In this document: piece by piece, positions 1 through 8,481 of the stretch
How positions within the stretch are numbered: the first letter of the stretch is position 1
Layout of the letters: each line of letters opens with the position of its first letter
Origin: Flavobacterium sp. SLB02
GTDB lineage: Bacteria > Bacteroidota > Bacteroidia > Flavobacteriales > Flavobacteriaceae
Reading direction: 5' to 3'
DNA: 64,000 nt
Assembly (NCBI RefSeq): GCF_009664855.1
Contig: NZ_CP045928.1
Span: forward strand, 5,418,119 to 5,482,118
Made by a program: the position numbers and the translations under genes
Notes under the pieces: model-generated
The model's input: only the letters and a program-made list of their open reading frames with translations
What the model was told of the DNA's origin: nothing
The model's database searches: none

Positions 1-72
1 AACTAGCTCCCTAATTAAAATCTTAAAAATTTATTTCGCAATCTTTGCCCTGAAAAAAAACAAAAACAAGTT

Positions 73-300
73 ATGAGCAAGACAAAATTAATCATCAATA
101 AAAACGGATCTATCAAAATCGAAGGTGATTTCGAAATCATGGATTCTGAAGGAACAGTTTACGGACTACAAGGAAGAGCTGCATTAGGACTTTGCCGTTG
201 CGGATTATCTGCAAACAAACCTTTTTGCGATGGAGGGCACCGTAATAATTTCGAACACGATTCTATCGCATTCGATTTACCACCAATGAAAACAAACTAA
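73..300 (+). CDS. CDGSH-type iron-sulfur protein
   Basis: Small 75-residue protein with one CDGSH-type zinc-finger-like motif. Cys41, Cys43, Cys52 and His56 are spaced as in proteins that bind a [2Fe-2S] cluster with 3-Cys/1-His ligation; the core reads CDGGH, with Gly in place of the usual Ser. It has no signal peptide or membrane segment, so it is probably cytoplasmic. Family members are redox or Fe-S transfer proteins; its partner here is unknown. It appears to be a single-gene unit, closed by a strong terminator just downstream. The family call is firm and the role is not. Confidence 0.93.
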   Translation: MSKTKLIINKNGSIKIEGDFEIMDSEGTVYGLQGRAALGLCRCGLSANKPFCDGGHRNNFEHDSIAFDLPPMKTN

Positions 301-322
301 GAAAATATTCTGGTTAAGATAT

Positions 323-352
323 AAAGCTGCATTTTTTGATGCAGCTTTTTTT
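323..352 (+). terminator. intrinsic terminator after the CDGSH gene
   Basis: A 9-bp perfect stem (AAAGCTGCA / TGCAGCTTT) with an 8-nt loop is followed by a T run. It also reads as a terminator on the minus strand for the convergent SUKH gene, whose stop codon overlaps its edge. Confidence 0.85.
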
Positions 353-845
353 ATGATTCATGTTCTTCAATTATAAACTGAAGAACATTTTCAAAATAGT
401 CTTTTAGATTTTTATAAGGATGTTCACCTGGATGCCAATTTGCAAACTTCCAATATTTCCATTCTTCGTCTTTTGTTTTCGGAGGAAGTAGTAAGAAATA
501 TTGTTCTTGGGATATTCCTGCAATTAGAATAGAATTATCTAATTCGGGTAGATACGCATAAGCTTCAATTACAAAATCATCAATATTTTTTAAGAAGTCA
601 ATGTTTTCTATATTTTCAAAACTTGGTTCAATATCATTTGGTGCTGAAAAACCATTAGTTATTCGAATGAATTCGATATAATTTTCTGGTAGTTTTATGC
701 CAAGTTTGTTTTCTGCATCATTTATCTGTTTTTCGGTAGCGGGAATAGTTCCGAGCCAATTGTTTTCAATTTGTTCAGATGTAAAATTGAAATCTTCGTA
801 TTTAATTGCCTTTTCCGAAATACTAATTAGTAAATTTTTTTTCAT
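351..845 (-). CDS. SMI1/KNR4 (SUKH) family protein
   Basis: 164 residues. Residues about 28-75 show the SUKH-fold signature: NNWLG, then PATEKQI, then KLGIKLPENY and a FIRITNGF stretch. SUKH proteins in bacteria are often immunity proteins against polymorphic toxins, but many are orphans. No toxin gene is next to it. It starts 4 nt after the stop of the PhzF-like gene and is probably co-transcribed with it. The family is clear; an immunity role is only inference from the family. Confidence 0.85.
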   Translation of the reverse strand: MKKNLLISISEKAIKYEDFNFTSEQIENNWLGTIPATEKQINDAENKLGIKLPENYIEFIRITNGFSAPNDIEPSFENIENIDFLKNIDDFVIEAYAYLPELDNSILIAGISQEQYFLLLPPKTKDEEWKYWKFANWHPGEHPYKNLKDYFENVLQFIIEEHES

Positions 846-849
846 CGTT

Positions 850-1752
850 CTATATGTGAATTTCCCCTCGCATGGTTATAACCGCAGAACCACCCACCAA
901 AATATCATTTTCTCTGGCCATGACTTCAATCAGTGAAGGCTGATTTAGTTTTACACCTTGCAGGATTTTATATTCGGTATTGGGTTTTGTGTATTTGGTT
1001 TTGGTCAAAAAGCCAATTAAAGGCCCCGCTGCTGTTCCTGTAGCGGCATCTTCGTCAATCCCAATTAAAGGATTAAAGAATCTGGCTTCGACTATATTTT
1101 CATGTTTAGCATCGAAAATGGTATAACAATAAAAACCTTCAAATCCGTATTCTTTAGAGATTTCGATTAAGCGTTTATTATCCGGAATGCAATCGTGCAA
1201 AAAACGTCTGTTTTTTATAGGAACCATTATATGCGCTACTTCGGTTTGAACAATTGTTGGAAGAAGATCACCAACCGTTAAATCATCAATGGCCAAACCA
1301 AGTGCTTTTGCTATTAACGAAGCCGGAACTTCCTGTAATGCTACAGCCGGTTTTTGATGCATTTGAACCACAGGATATTCGGTAACGGGATCAAAACTTG
1401 TTGTAAGAGGTATAGGATTGTCTTTCATGATGACAAAACGATTGGTTTCATTTTGTTCATGAAATATGGATATTTTTTTGAATAATGCCGCGCAAACTGC
1501 ACCTAATAAATTATGTCCGGCGCCATCTACTTCAAAACCTGTTGGCGTAAAAGAACGAACATTAAGCGCTTTTTGTGCCGAAGAATAATAAACAAACGAA
1601 GTTTCAGAATAGCCAAATTCCTTTGCGATATTATGATAGGTTTCTAACTCCAGATTACCATCGGTAAAAACAACAGACAACGGATTTCCCTTGTAACTTT
1701 TATTAGAGAATACATCCAGGACGTAGTATTCTAATGCGCTTCTATCTTTCAT
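850..1752 (-). CDS. PhzF family isomerase-like protein
   Basis: 300 residues with the PhzF/diaminopimelate-epimerase fold pattern: N-terminal GNPLSVVF, catalytic-type Glu at residue 50 in GYSETSF, and the C-terminal-half DEDAATGTAAGPL loop that binds the substrate carboxylate. Family members isomerise small carboxylic acids; true PhzF acts in phenazine synthesis. No other phenazine genes are nearby, so the substrate is unknown. It is first in a two-gene unit with the SUKH protein. Confidence 0.92.
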   Translation of the reverse strand: MKDRSALEYYVLDVFSNKSYKGNPLSVVFTDGNLELETYHNIAKEFGYSETSFVYYSSAQKALNVRSFTPTGFEVDGAGHNLLGAVCAALFKKISIFHEQNETNRFVIMKDNPIPLTTSFDPVTEYPVVQMHQKPAVALQEVPASLIAKALGLAIDDLTVGDLLPTIVQTEVAHIMVPIKNRRFLHDCIPDNKRLIEISKEYGFEGFYCYTIFDAKHENIVEARFFNPLIGIDEDAATGTAAGPLIGFLTKTKYTKPNTEYKILQGVKLNQPSLIEVMARENDILVGGSAVITMRGEIHI

Positions 1753-1835
1753 TATTATAGTTTGTTAGTTGAGTTTTTGATAGAATAAAGTTACTGATTG
1801 TCATTTGATCTAAGTTACAATCATTCCATTTTCTT

Positions 1836-2393
1836 TTACAACATTCGTTTTTGTTCAAAGCTAAAGCGTATTGCCTTTTCAAGTCTTGCAAGTTTTGTTT
1901 TTTCTTGTTTGGCGCTCATAATTATGTGAATTATTACCTTTTTGTACGATGGTGCCTGATTGTTGAAATATTCCCAGGCTATTGCATTGGCTTTAAAATG
2001 TTTTTCGAACTCAGGATCGAGCACATATGCTTCATTTTCATGCGAGTAAATTTTAGATCTTTCTTCAGATCTGTATTCGAATGCTTTTATTCCAGCTTCT
2101 TTCATTAATCCGGCTTTGGTGAGTGCTTCGATTTTCTTGATGTTGATCGCGCTCCAAATGCTGGATTTCTTTCTTGGTGTAAACCTGATCGAATAACTCT
2201 CTTCGTCTATAGATCTTCGAACGCCATCGATCCAGCCAAAACAAAGTGCCTGATCTACAGATTCTGGCCACGACATCGAAGGTTTTTTGCTATTTACTTT
2301 ATAGAAGCCCACTAAAAGTTCGGTTTCTTTCTGGTAATGCTTTTCCAGCCATGCTCTGAATTGTTCTTGGGTTGGGAAGAAAGTTGGGTTCAT
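1836..2393 (-). CDS. YdeI/OmpD-associated family protein
   Basis: 185 residues. The N-terminal FPTQEQFRAWLEKH and ALCFGWIDG (about residue 50) motifs and the lysine-rich C-terminus match the YdeI/OmpD-associated (bacteriocin-protection-like) family. It is probably cytoplasmic, and the biochemical role of the family is poorly known. It lies 11 nt downstream of the next gene on the same strand, so the two likely form an operon. Confidence 0.85.
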   Translation of the reverse strand: MNPTFFPTQEQFRAWLEKHYQKETELLVGFYKVNSKKPSMSWPESVDQALCFGWIDGVRRSIDEESYSIRFTPRKKSSIWSAINIKKIEALTKAGLMKEAGIKAFEYRSEERSKIYSHENEAYVLDPEFEKHFKANAIAWEYFNNQAPSYKKVIIHIIMSAKQEKTKLARLEKAIRFSFEQKRML

Positions 2394-2404
2394 TTAGTTA
2401 ATTT

Positions 2405-2893
2405 TTATAAATTATTTGCTAATAGTCCAAATAAGAAAGCAAAGATTATTAATACAATTAGATGGGATAGAGCGTCTCTTTTTCTCTTAGTTTCTACATA
2501 ATATTTAAATGAAAATGGAATATTATATTTATTGGATATCATTTTTAATATTTCATTTGCGAATTCATATGATTTTGTTTGGCTACTTAGTTTTGTTTCT
2601 TCAATCACACAAAATCTGAACAATTCTGTTGCTTCAAACTCTCCCTTTTTTAAATAATAAATTACTGCTACCTGACTTAAGTTTGATGATCTATGAGGGA
2701 TATCTTCTATTTCGAATTGAAATTCTTTGATTTCTTGTGGGATAAGAACTATTTCTTTGGATTTTATTTTATAAATTATTTTTTCGGCTAATGCTATTTC
2801 CCAATTTATTTCTTTGTTGAATAAGTATAAATATTCACATTCAATTTTTTCTTCTGTAATTTCAATTTTACAATTATTGTATGATAACGTCAT
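2405..2893 (-). CDS. hypothetical protein with a C-terminal membrane anchor
   Basis: 162 residues, not recognised. The N-terminal two thirds is charged and predicted beta-rich. The last ~20 residues (LIVLIIFAFLFGLL) form a single hydrophobic segment, and there is no signal peptide, so a tail-anchored cytoplasmic domain is likely. It sits immediately upstream of the YdeI-like gene in the same transcription direction. Confidence 0.75.
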   Translation of the reverse strand: MTLSYNNCKIEITEEKIECEYLYLFNKEINWEIALAEKIIYKIKSKEIVLIPQEIKEFQFEIEDIPHRSSNLSQVAVIYYLKKGEFEATELFRFCVIEETKLSSQTKSYEFANEILKMISNKYNIPFSFKYYVETKRKRDALSHLIVLIIFAFLFGLLANNL

Positions 2894-2935
2894 TTATTCT
2901 CAGGGTTTTATTTTTTTTAAAATTGCAAAGTAATA

Positions 2936-3112
2936 TTAATCGATTAATAAATCAATATTTCTAATAATGAGCGAAACTACACCAATAATTATTAAATACT
3001 TGCCCCATTTTTTTGCGTCCTGATAATTTTTATTTTCGGTTGTTCTTACCAATAAACCTGCGCCAATAACTATTAATGGTATCATAATATCTCGAAGTTT
3101 TTCAGAATCCAT
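2936..3112 (-). CDS. 58-residue hypothetical membrane protein
   Basis: A short reading frame starts at ATG 3112-3110 and ends at TAA 2938-2936. The product has two hydrophobic segments (about residues 9-22 and 38-50) separated by a polar RTTENKNYQDAKKWG loop, so it would be a hairpin-like inner-membrane protein. It fills an otherwise empty gap between same-strand genes. I do not recognise a family. It could be noncoding, but its composition and position favour a real small gene. Confidence 0.6.
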   Translation of the reverse strand: MDSEKLRDIMIPLIVIGAGLLVRTTENKNYQDAKKWGKYLIIIGVVSLIIRNIDLLID

Positions 3113-3137
3113 TTTTGCTTTTTAGTTATAATTAGAA

Positions 3138-3166
3138 TTGTTCTCGCTATTAGTTCTTTATCTTTG
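3138..3166 (+). promoter_or_regulatory. Bacteroidota-type promoter for the small basic protein
   Basis: TTG at 3138-3140 and TATCTTTG at 3159-3166 are separated by 18 bp. This matches the Bacteroidota housekeeping pattern (-33 TTG, -7 TAnnTTTG). It lies 26 nt upstream of the ATG at 3193. Confidence 0.7.
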
Positions 3167-3192
3167 TAAACCTAATTAAAGAAAATTAAATT

Positions 3193-3363
3193 ATGGCAAA
3201 AGGACCTGAAAAAAACACCAAAAACAAGGCTTTGCACACCAAATTGCTCAATAAGAAAAAGGCGAAACTTCAGGAAGAAAAAAGAGAACGTGCATTACGT
3301 TTGAAGGCTTTAGTGGCCAAAATGAACGAAAAGAAGAATAATGATGAATCGGGTAATTCATAA
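3193..3363 (+). CDS. small lysine-rich protein (56 aa)
   Basis: A very basic 56-residue protein (MAKGPEKNTKNKALHTKLL...) consisting mostly of one predicted charged helix rich in Lys, Arg and Glu. It has its own good promoter. I recall very similar short proteins in other Flavobacteriia, but no function is known. Nucleic-acid or ribosome association would suit the composition, though this is inference. It is the only plus-strand gene within a run of minus-strand genes. Confidence 0.75.
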   Translation: MAKGPEKNTKNKALHTKLLNKKKAKLQEEKRERALRLKALVAKMNEKKNNDESGNS

Positions 3364-3372
3364 ATTATATTA

Positions 3373-3846
3373 TTATTCGTCAAGTTCTTTCCAGCAAAGA
3401 TCTATTTCTCGCTGAATTTCCTTTTCTAGTTTCGGAAGTTCATTCTCAACCCAAAGCTGACTTTCTTTGGTTAAATAAAACTCATTTTCTTTGAGTTTAA
3501 ATCCCATTGCTCCTTTGATTATCGCAATCATTTCATCAACTTCAGAGGTTCCGTTGGCGAAGTTTGGGCCTATTAAATATTTTAAAAGATCTTTTTCGTA
3601 TTCAGATTTATGATAGAGAATGTGACTGACTATTGGAAAATAGAAGTAGAAAAAGCTATTTGTATTAGATTGATATTGAATTTTAGGGACTTCAGAAACC
3701 AGAATATCAGATTGCGAAGTTGTAGTTTCCGGATTTAATTCTTTTAATAATTCGAAAGTTGTTTTTGCGCCAGGGAATCTTTCCCCCATTCTTTTTAGAG
3801 ATGAAAAAGTTTGCTCAAATGCTGAGTCGTCACTGCTTTTTTTCAT
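3373..3846 (-). CDS. hypothetical protein
   Basis: 157 residues with no signal peptide and no family recognised. Acidic overall, with a C-terminal helical stretch that is rich in Glu and Lys and has two Trp. It is last of three same-strand genes (8-nt and 22-nt gaps) whose upstream members are membrane proteins, so it may be their cytoplasmic partner. Confidence 0.7.
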   Translation of the reverse strand: MKKSSDDSAFEQTFSSLKRMGERFPGAKTTFELLKELNPETTTSQSDILVSEVPKIQYQSNTNSFFYFYFPIVSHILYHKSEYEKDLLKYLIGPNFANGTSEVDEMIAIIKGAMGFKLKENEFYLTKESQLWVENELPKLEKEIQREIDLCWKELDE

Positions 3847-3854
3847 TAATATGA

Positions 3855-4298
3855 TTAAAATTCAATTGAGTCTTTTTGTAAACTTACTTTTTGACTTGAT
3901 TTTTTGCTATAAAAATACATACCCAAGTATGCAATAACAAGATATGGAAAATAAAAAGGATAAAAAATAATAGCTTTAAGGGGCCACCCAATTCCCATTT
4001 TACTTATTCGCAGCGTGTTTACCTTATCTAAATTTTCGACGGCAACATTTTTCATTCTTTCTGTTTCATTCAAATCACCGGAATAATAACCATAATGAGA
4101 AAGTAGAAGCTCAGTTGAAAAATGCGACCACCACGCAAGAACCATAACTAAAAAGAAGGTAATAAGCACAGCCGAAATTAAATATAAAATAAAGGGATAT
4201 TTAAAACTTTGCTTACGAAGCTTATTAAATAGTAGTGTAGGAGAAATAATTAAAGCGATTAATAATGCGAATTTTATCGCTGTATTTAAAATTTCCAT
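3855..4298 (-). CDS. hypothetical membrane protein
   Basis: 147 residues with about three hydrophobic segments (residues about 5-21, 34-57 and 110-130) and a polar loop between the second and third. No family recognised. It is the middle gene of the 4602-3373 three-gene unit. Confidence 0.7.
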   Translation of the reverse strand: MEILNTAIKFALLIALIISPTLLFNKLRKQSFKYPFILYLISAVLITFFLVMVLAWWSHFSTELLLSHYGYYSGDLNETERMKNVAVENLDKVNTLRISKMGIGWPLKAIIFYPFYFPYLVIAYLGMYFYSKKSSQKVSLQKDSIEF

Positions 4299-4320
4299 AA
4301 GTATTATATTTGGATTGGCT

Positions 4321-4602
4321 TTACAAATTTAAAAGCATTTTTATAATCCATAAAAATAGAATAAATCCCAGAAAAGAGAACTCAACTATATTTACTTTTT
4401 GATTTCCGAATTTTGTAACCAGAAATCGATCGATTATTATGAGAATAATAACCGGAAGCAAGCAAAACAAAATATAAATTCCCATTAATCCTTCTGGTGC
4501 CGAATTTCCGTCGATGATCATTATGGCGTAAATTATTCCTACTATAAGAGAGAATATGCCTAAGATGTAAAATATAGTCAGGTTTTTTGGCAGGTCATCC
4601 AT
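4321..4602 (-). CDS. small hypothetical membrane protein
   Basis: 93 residues with three predicted membrane helices (about 9-30, 40-60 and 72-92) and almost no soluble part. No family recognised. It is first in the three-gene unit with the genes at 3855 and 3373. Confidence 0.7.
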   Translation of the reverse strand: MDDLPKNLTIFYILGIFSLIVGIIYAIMIIDGNSAPEGLMGIYILFCLLPVIILIIIDRFLVTKFGNQKVNIVEFSFLGFILFLWIIKMLLNL

Positions 4603-4751
4603 AAACTAAATGGTTGTAGGTTGTTAATTGAAAACTACTTTCTTCGCATTTGGGTATTTCGCGATAGGATAAAGCATTCTCTTTGTTAACAGATGACCTT
4701 TCTGGAAAATGGTTGCGTTGAAATTTCTATTTTTTTATAAAATTTTGCTTT

Positions 4752-5513
4752 TTAGTTCTTGTAAAAGTTAAACTCTTCTATATCATGATACCCAAAAACT
4801 TCAATCTCGGGATGTTCGTTGATTAAATTTCTGATTTTATCTAATGTACTTAATCGTAAATCATTGTCTTCGGCCCTCATTTTTGCCAATTGATTTACGG
4901 GATGATCGCTATCTGTAAGTTCTATTCGCATATAATAGGCATCGGCTATATAAAATAACCATCCTTTTTCTGTTTTTAAAGCCACACCGCAATGTCCTAA
5001 TGTATGTCCGAAAAGCAGAATTAAGTAAATTTCGGTTTCGATATCTATATTAACCTTTCTGGCTTCGAATCCAAACCAGTTCAAATCTAATTTTTCGTAG
5101 GTTTTTATTGTTGGCTGGTGTGATAAAGGCGTTTTTAGATACCTTGGATTTCCTGAAATATAGGCGTCACATTCTTCCAGTCCAACATGAACGGTTGCGT
5201 TTGGAAAATCTGCCAAACCGCCACTATGATCGTTGTCCAGATGCGAAATAATACAATCGGTTACTTTTTTGGGATCAAGTCCCAGTTTTTCGATTTGTCT
5301 GATCGCGGTTTGATTTTCATCAAAACGATATCCAACCATGTCTATAAGTTGCTGGCCAATTCTTTCTTCTGGGTTTTGAATGTCTAAAAGCCCGATTCCG
5401 GTATCGACTAAAATGAGTTTGTCGTTTTCCTGAATCAATAAGCAATGTCCGCAAACATTGTCGTTTACGGGTGAAACAATTTTTACGCAGTTTAGGTGAT
5501 GGATTTTTATCAT
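4752..5513 (-). CDS. metallo-beta-lactamase fold hydrolase
   Basis: 253 residues with the fold's metal motifs: HLDNDHSGG (about residue 91), HTLGHCG and a later AD pair, and a final H in FGYHDIEEF. The arrangement resembles N-acyl-homoserine-lactonase-like MBL proteins. The first motif is H-x-D-x-D-H rather than the classic H-x-H-x-D-H, a variant seen in several MBL subfamilies. The substrate cannot be assigned. Cytoplasmic and monocistronic. Confidence 0.85.
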   Translation of the reverse strand: MIKIHHLNCVKIVSPVNDNVCGHCLLIQENDKLILVDTGIGLLDIQNPEERIGQQLIDMVGYRFDENQTAIRQIEKLGLDPKKVTDCIISHLDNDHSGGLADFPNATVHVGLEECDAYISGNPRYLKTPLSHQPTIKTYEKLDLNWFGFEARKVNIDIETEIYLILLFGHTLGHCGVALKTEKGWLFYIADAYYMRIELTDSDHPVNQLAKMRAEDNDLRLSTLDKIRNLINEHPEIEVFGYHDIEEFNFYKN

Positions 5514-5548
5514 GAAGATTTGTTTTGATTGATTGTTATTGTGGATAG

Positions 5549-5865
5549 GGATTGCAAATTTTGCGCTATCGGATTATAAATGTTCGAAACTTATTGCTCT
5601 GAAAGATCTTTAGCAATAGCATGGTGCGAAGCACTATGAAAAAAGAATATCACTTTTAAGCCCTGCAAGGGCGAAAGCCTAGTTTTAAAGGGCATATTTT
5701 ACATGATTCCCCTAAATCTTTAATCGTAGTTTTTTTTTGCCCTTTCATGGCAATTTTTACTTTGTAATTTAATTCGTAGTGCGCTGCACTACGCTATTGC
5801 TTTTTACGACTTTCAGCCCACTTTAAAAATTTCGTGCACTATAGATTGCAAATCCGCGCTATTGG
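5549..5865. repeat. composite intergenic repeat (direct repeats around an inverted-repeat element)
   Basis: Copies of GATTGCAAAT...CGCTAT.GG lie at 5549-5572 and 5844-5865 in the same orientation. Between them, 27-bp imperfect terminal inverted repeats (5612-5638 and 5775-5801, sharing AGCAATAGC and GTGC...GCACTA cores) enclose an inner GCCCTGCAAGGGC palindrome (5660-5672). No transposase is present. It looks like a MITE-like or REP-like palindromic element, and it occupies the whole gap between 5514 and 5812. Confidence 0.6.
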
Positions 5866-6382
5866 TTCTCGAAAATATCTTACTTATCAATAATATCTTT
5901 TTTAGTTTTGAAATATCCAAAATTTGTTCAGATAGCTGTACAAAATTATCTAATCCTCTTTTTTTTGTTTGAAAAGTGGGAGACCAAAACTTATAGCTTT
6001 TATTTTTTCCTTTTGCCCCGTATTCAATTTTCCACGTACTTCCGTCATTGCCTATTTTATGAGCCTTATCCATGTTTATATGGTCAAGTAATTTAATTTT
6101 TTCGATAATTTTTTCGAAAGTTAAATTGTCAATTTTTACTATTTCATCAATTTTACTGTATCCCCATTTTTGGGTGTCAAATAAAGGTCTGATTTGAATA
6201 AACACATTACTGCTGTCTTTATTATTTCTTGTAATGTTAATTGTTACTGTGTTGTAGGGAATTCGAAGTCCGCTGATATACGAAAACTCAATATCTTCTA
6301 TTCTTTCGGTATGATCATCTCTTTTTTGACAGCTTAATAAACAAAGTATTAATAAAGGGATTAGAAAATTTATTTTATTCAT
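5813..6382 (-). CDS. hypothetical lipoprotein
   Basis: 189 residues. The N-terminus is a lipoprotein signal (MNKINFLIPLLILCLLSC, with the lipobox Cys at about 18), so it is likely envelope-anchored. No domain recognised. The last ~20 codons are encoded by the intergenic repeat at 5813-5872, so the natural C-terminus has probably been altered by repeat insertion. Confidence 0.75.
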   Translation of the reverse strand: MNKINFLIPLLILCLLSCQKRDDHTERIEDIEFSYISGLRIPYNTVTINITRNNKDSSNVFIQIRPLFDTQKWGYSKIDEIVKIDNLTFEKIIEKIKLLDHINMDKAHKIGNDGSTWKIEYGAKGKNKSYKFWSPTFQTKKRGLDNFVQLSEQILDISKLKKILLISKIFSRTNSADLQSIVHEIFKVG

Positions 6383-6403
6383 AAGTAGTTGTTAGAGAAA
6401 ATG

Positions 6404-6793
6404 TCAAGCTAAAATAATCTTTTTTGTCCTGAAATATACTACAATTGTAATAATCAAATTAACTATAAAAAAGGCATCAATAAAGGATTCTGGAGCAATT
6501 ATTTCGAAATAAGTTGTTGTGATAAGCAATAGTGAAAAAAAGATATTGAACCAACCAGTAAATACGAGCAAAAAAACTTTTGATTGGTTTGATTTCCATA
6601 TTTTTAAAAACGAAAGTAATATTGCTAATAAACCTAAACCTGAACTAATCCAGCAACTCCATCCAAAAAGCAGAAGGGTTTTAAAGCCACTAAATAATCC
6701 TGTCTCAAAGTAATAGATGAAGAATGTAATAGTTGCCCAAAGATTAGTTATTAAAATAGAAAGCAGAAGACTTTTTAAGATAGTTTCTTTCAT
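6404..6793 (-). CDS. hypothetical membrane protein
   Basis: About 129 residues from the internal Met at 6793 (MKETILKSLLLS), which I prefer because the in-frame extension to 6853 is polar and lacks homology-like features. There are four predicted membrane helices and no recognised family. It lies 21 nt upstream of the lipoprotein gene in the same direction, so the two are possibly co-transcribed. Confidence 0.65.
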   Translation of the reverse strand: MKETILKSLLLSILITNLWATITFFIYYFETGLFSGFKTLLLFGWSCWISSGLGLLAILLSFLKIWKSNQSKVFLLVFTGWFNIFFSLLLITTTYFEIIAPESFIDAFFIVNLIITIVVYFRTKKIILA

Positions 6794-6884
6794 GTTGTTT
6801 TGGTTTAGTTTGTTAGTTGAAATTTTGAATACGTAAAACAAAATCTTTGCCAAATGTTGTTTTCTTTTTGAATGCCAGATCGCG

Positions 6885-6953
6885 TTAGGGATAGCAGTGA
6901 AAAGCCGACAGCCTGACGAAGGAATTGCAGCGAATAGCCCGACCGAAGGGAAG
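6885..6953. repeat. interspersed repeat, copy 1 (minus orientation)
   Basis: Read on the minus strand it begins GGGCTATTCGCTGCAATTCC and ends GCTATCCCTAACGCG, with a GC-rich centre. This matches a Flavobacteriia intergenic repeat type of the form GAGCTATT..., hairpin, ...GGGCTAGGG; a second member is at 28281-28369. No coding potential. Confidence 0.55.
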
Positions 6954-7024
6954 GGCCAAAAAAATATTCGCGTTGTTATTATTATTTCGCCGAAATTTGC
7001 AAATCAATCTTAAAAAATATCAAA

Positions 7025-7567
7025 ATGGAGGAGTTCGGTAGAATACTAGTTTCTGAAACGGCAATGAATAGTGAAAATCTTCAGGATGTGATTCACTCTA
7101 ATATTTCGGTAATTAATTTAATGCGCGAGGAAGGTGTCGATGACGAATTTATTCATGAAGATGCGTTGATGAGTTATTATCTTGATTATTACTATTCGCA
7201 ATATGCTGAGGGAAATTTTGCTCAGTTTGTTTATAAATCGGGTTGGAATAAGGAACTGAACGAACTTATCGAAGAAGGTTTGGCTTTAATTGGTGCCGAA
7301 AAACATCTTGAATTGTTTCAGCAACAAAGCAAAAAGGTAAAACTAATGAGCAGCGTAAAGCTGAATAAATTTGTAAGCGGAAAACTGGAAGGGGTAAACC
7401 CAACTCGTGATTTACTAAACAACGATACTTTCTTTGAACTTGAAGAAAACCTGATTACGCTAAATGCTAATTTCCTGAAAAATCATCCTGATTTTGAGGT
7501 GCTTTCTGTAGATGATATGTTTGCTGCTTTGGAGGAATATGTGGGGCATGAGATAAAGAGAGCTTAG
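7025..7567 (+). CDS. DMP19-like (DUF4375) protein
   Basis: 180 residues, acidic (rich in Glu and Asp). The central block (SYYLDYYYSQYAEGNF, then QFVYKSGW, then IEEGLALIGA) resembles DMP19/DUF4375 proteins. The Neisseria DMP19 is a DNA-mimic that binds a repressor, but most relatives are uncharacterised. No partner regulator is adjacent. Likely cytoplasmic. The family call rests on motif memory. Confidence 0.65.
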   Translation: MEEFGRILVSETAMNSENLQDVIHSNISVINLMREEGVDDEFIHEDALMSYYLDYYYSQYAEGNFAQFVYKSGWNKELNELIEEGLALIGAEKHLELFQQQSKKVKLMSSVKLNKFVSGKLEGVNPTRDLLNNDTFFELEENLITLNANFLKNHPDFEVLSVDDMFAALEEYVGHEIKRA

Positions 7568-7574
7568 TTTTTTT

Positions 7575-7785
7575 AACCGCAAAGAGCGCAAAGATTTACG
7601 CGAGGTTCGCAAAGTTTTTTGTTTGAATATCTATAAAATCTCGCGCAAAGGCGCAAAGTTTTATTTTCTTGGCGACTTTGCGCGATTAATTAAAATTTCT
7701 TTTTAAAAAACTTTGCGGGGCTTTGACTCCGCTCAGCCTGACAATGTTAAAAAAAACTTTGCGCAACTCTGTGGTAAAATGCTTA
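7575..7785. repeat. CGCAAAG-word repeat region
   Basis: At least seven copies of CGCAAAG or its complement CTTTGCG occur in about 200 bp, in both orientations, with a GCTTTGACTCCGCTCAGCCTGAC word. The arms can fold into long imperfect hairpins. No ORF of note. It is one member of a repeat class that recurs at 12747, 17796, 38500 and 59693. Confidence 0.7.
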
Positions 7786-7817
7786 ATTTTAGTTCTTTAT
7801 AAAATCGAAATTGTTTT

Positions 7818-8384
7818 ATGGAAGAACTTACACACATCAAATCGATTATAGGGATTATTTTGGGTTTGAGTTTAACGCATCTTATAAGAGGATCTGTAAT
7901 TTTTATTCAGCATCCGGGGCGTAAGAAAATCTATTTTGTGCACTCTCTTTGGGTGTTTTATGTTTTTTTGCTGCTTATTCATTTTTGGTGGTGGGAGTTT
8001 AACTTGAAGTTAATTCACGAATGGTATTTTGCGGATTATTTCTTTATCATTTGTTATATCCTGATTTATTATTTGTTGTGTGCGATTCTGTATCCCGATG
8101 ATTTGGTGGATTATACGGGTTATGAAGATTATTTTTATTCGCGTAAAAATTGGTTTTTTGCCATTTTGGCGATCAGTTTTGGAGCCGATATTATCGATAC
8201 GGCGATAAAGGGCGGCGATTACTTTTTGTACAATCAAACCGAATATTTTGTTCGCATTATTAGTCATATTATTTTGTGTCTGGTGGCGATTAAGGTTCAT
8301 AATAAAGTTTTTCATACTGTTTTGGCAATAGTCTTTATCGTTTATGAACTTTCGTATATTTTGAGATTGTTTAATGTTGAATGA
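7818..8384 (+). CDS. hypothetical integral membrane protein
   Basis: 188 residues with five or six predicted membrane helices, starting with a GIILGLSLTHLIRG segment that fits a recurring but unnamed membrane family in Bacteroidota. No catalytic motif visible. It stands alone between repeat DNA and a lipoprotein gene. Confidence 0.7.
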   Translation: MEELTHIKSIIGIILGLSLTHLIRGSVIFIQHPGRKKIYFVHSLWVFYVFLLLIHFWWWEFNLKLIHEWYFADYFFIICYILIYYLLCAILYPDDLVDYTGYEDYFYSRKNWFFAILAISFGADIIDTAIKGGDYFLYNQTEYFVRIISHIILCLVAIKVHNKVFHTVLAIVFIVYELSYILRLFNVE

Positions 8385-8481
8385 AAAACGCTTTTGGGTG
8401 ATAATTATCAAAAAGATAATATTTAAGATTGATTATATTTGAGAAAAATAACATTTTAAAGTAACCACTAAAATTAATGTC

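Noticed and set aside
850..1752. Phenazine biosynthesis gene
   Set aside because: Only a PhzF-like protein is present, without the other phz genes; the family is far wider than phenazine.
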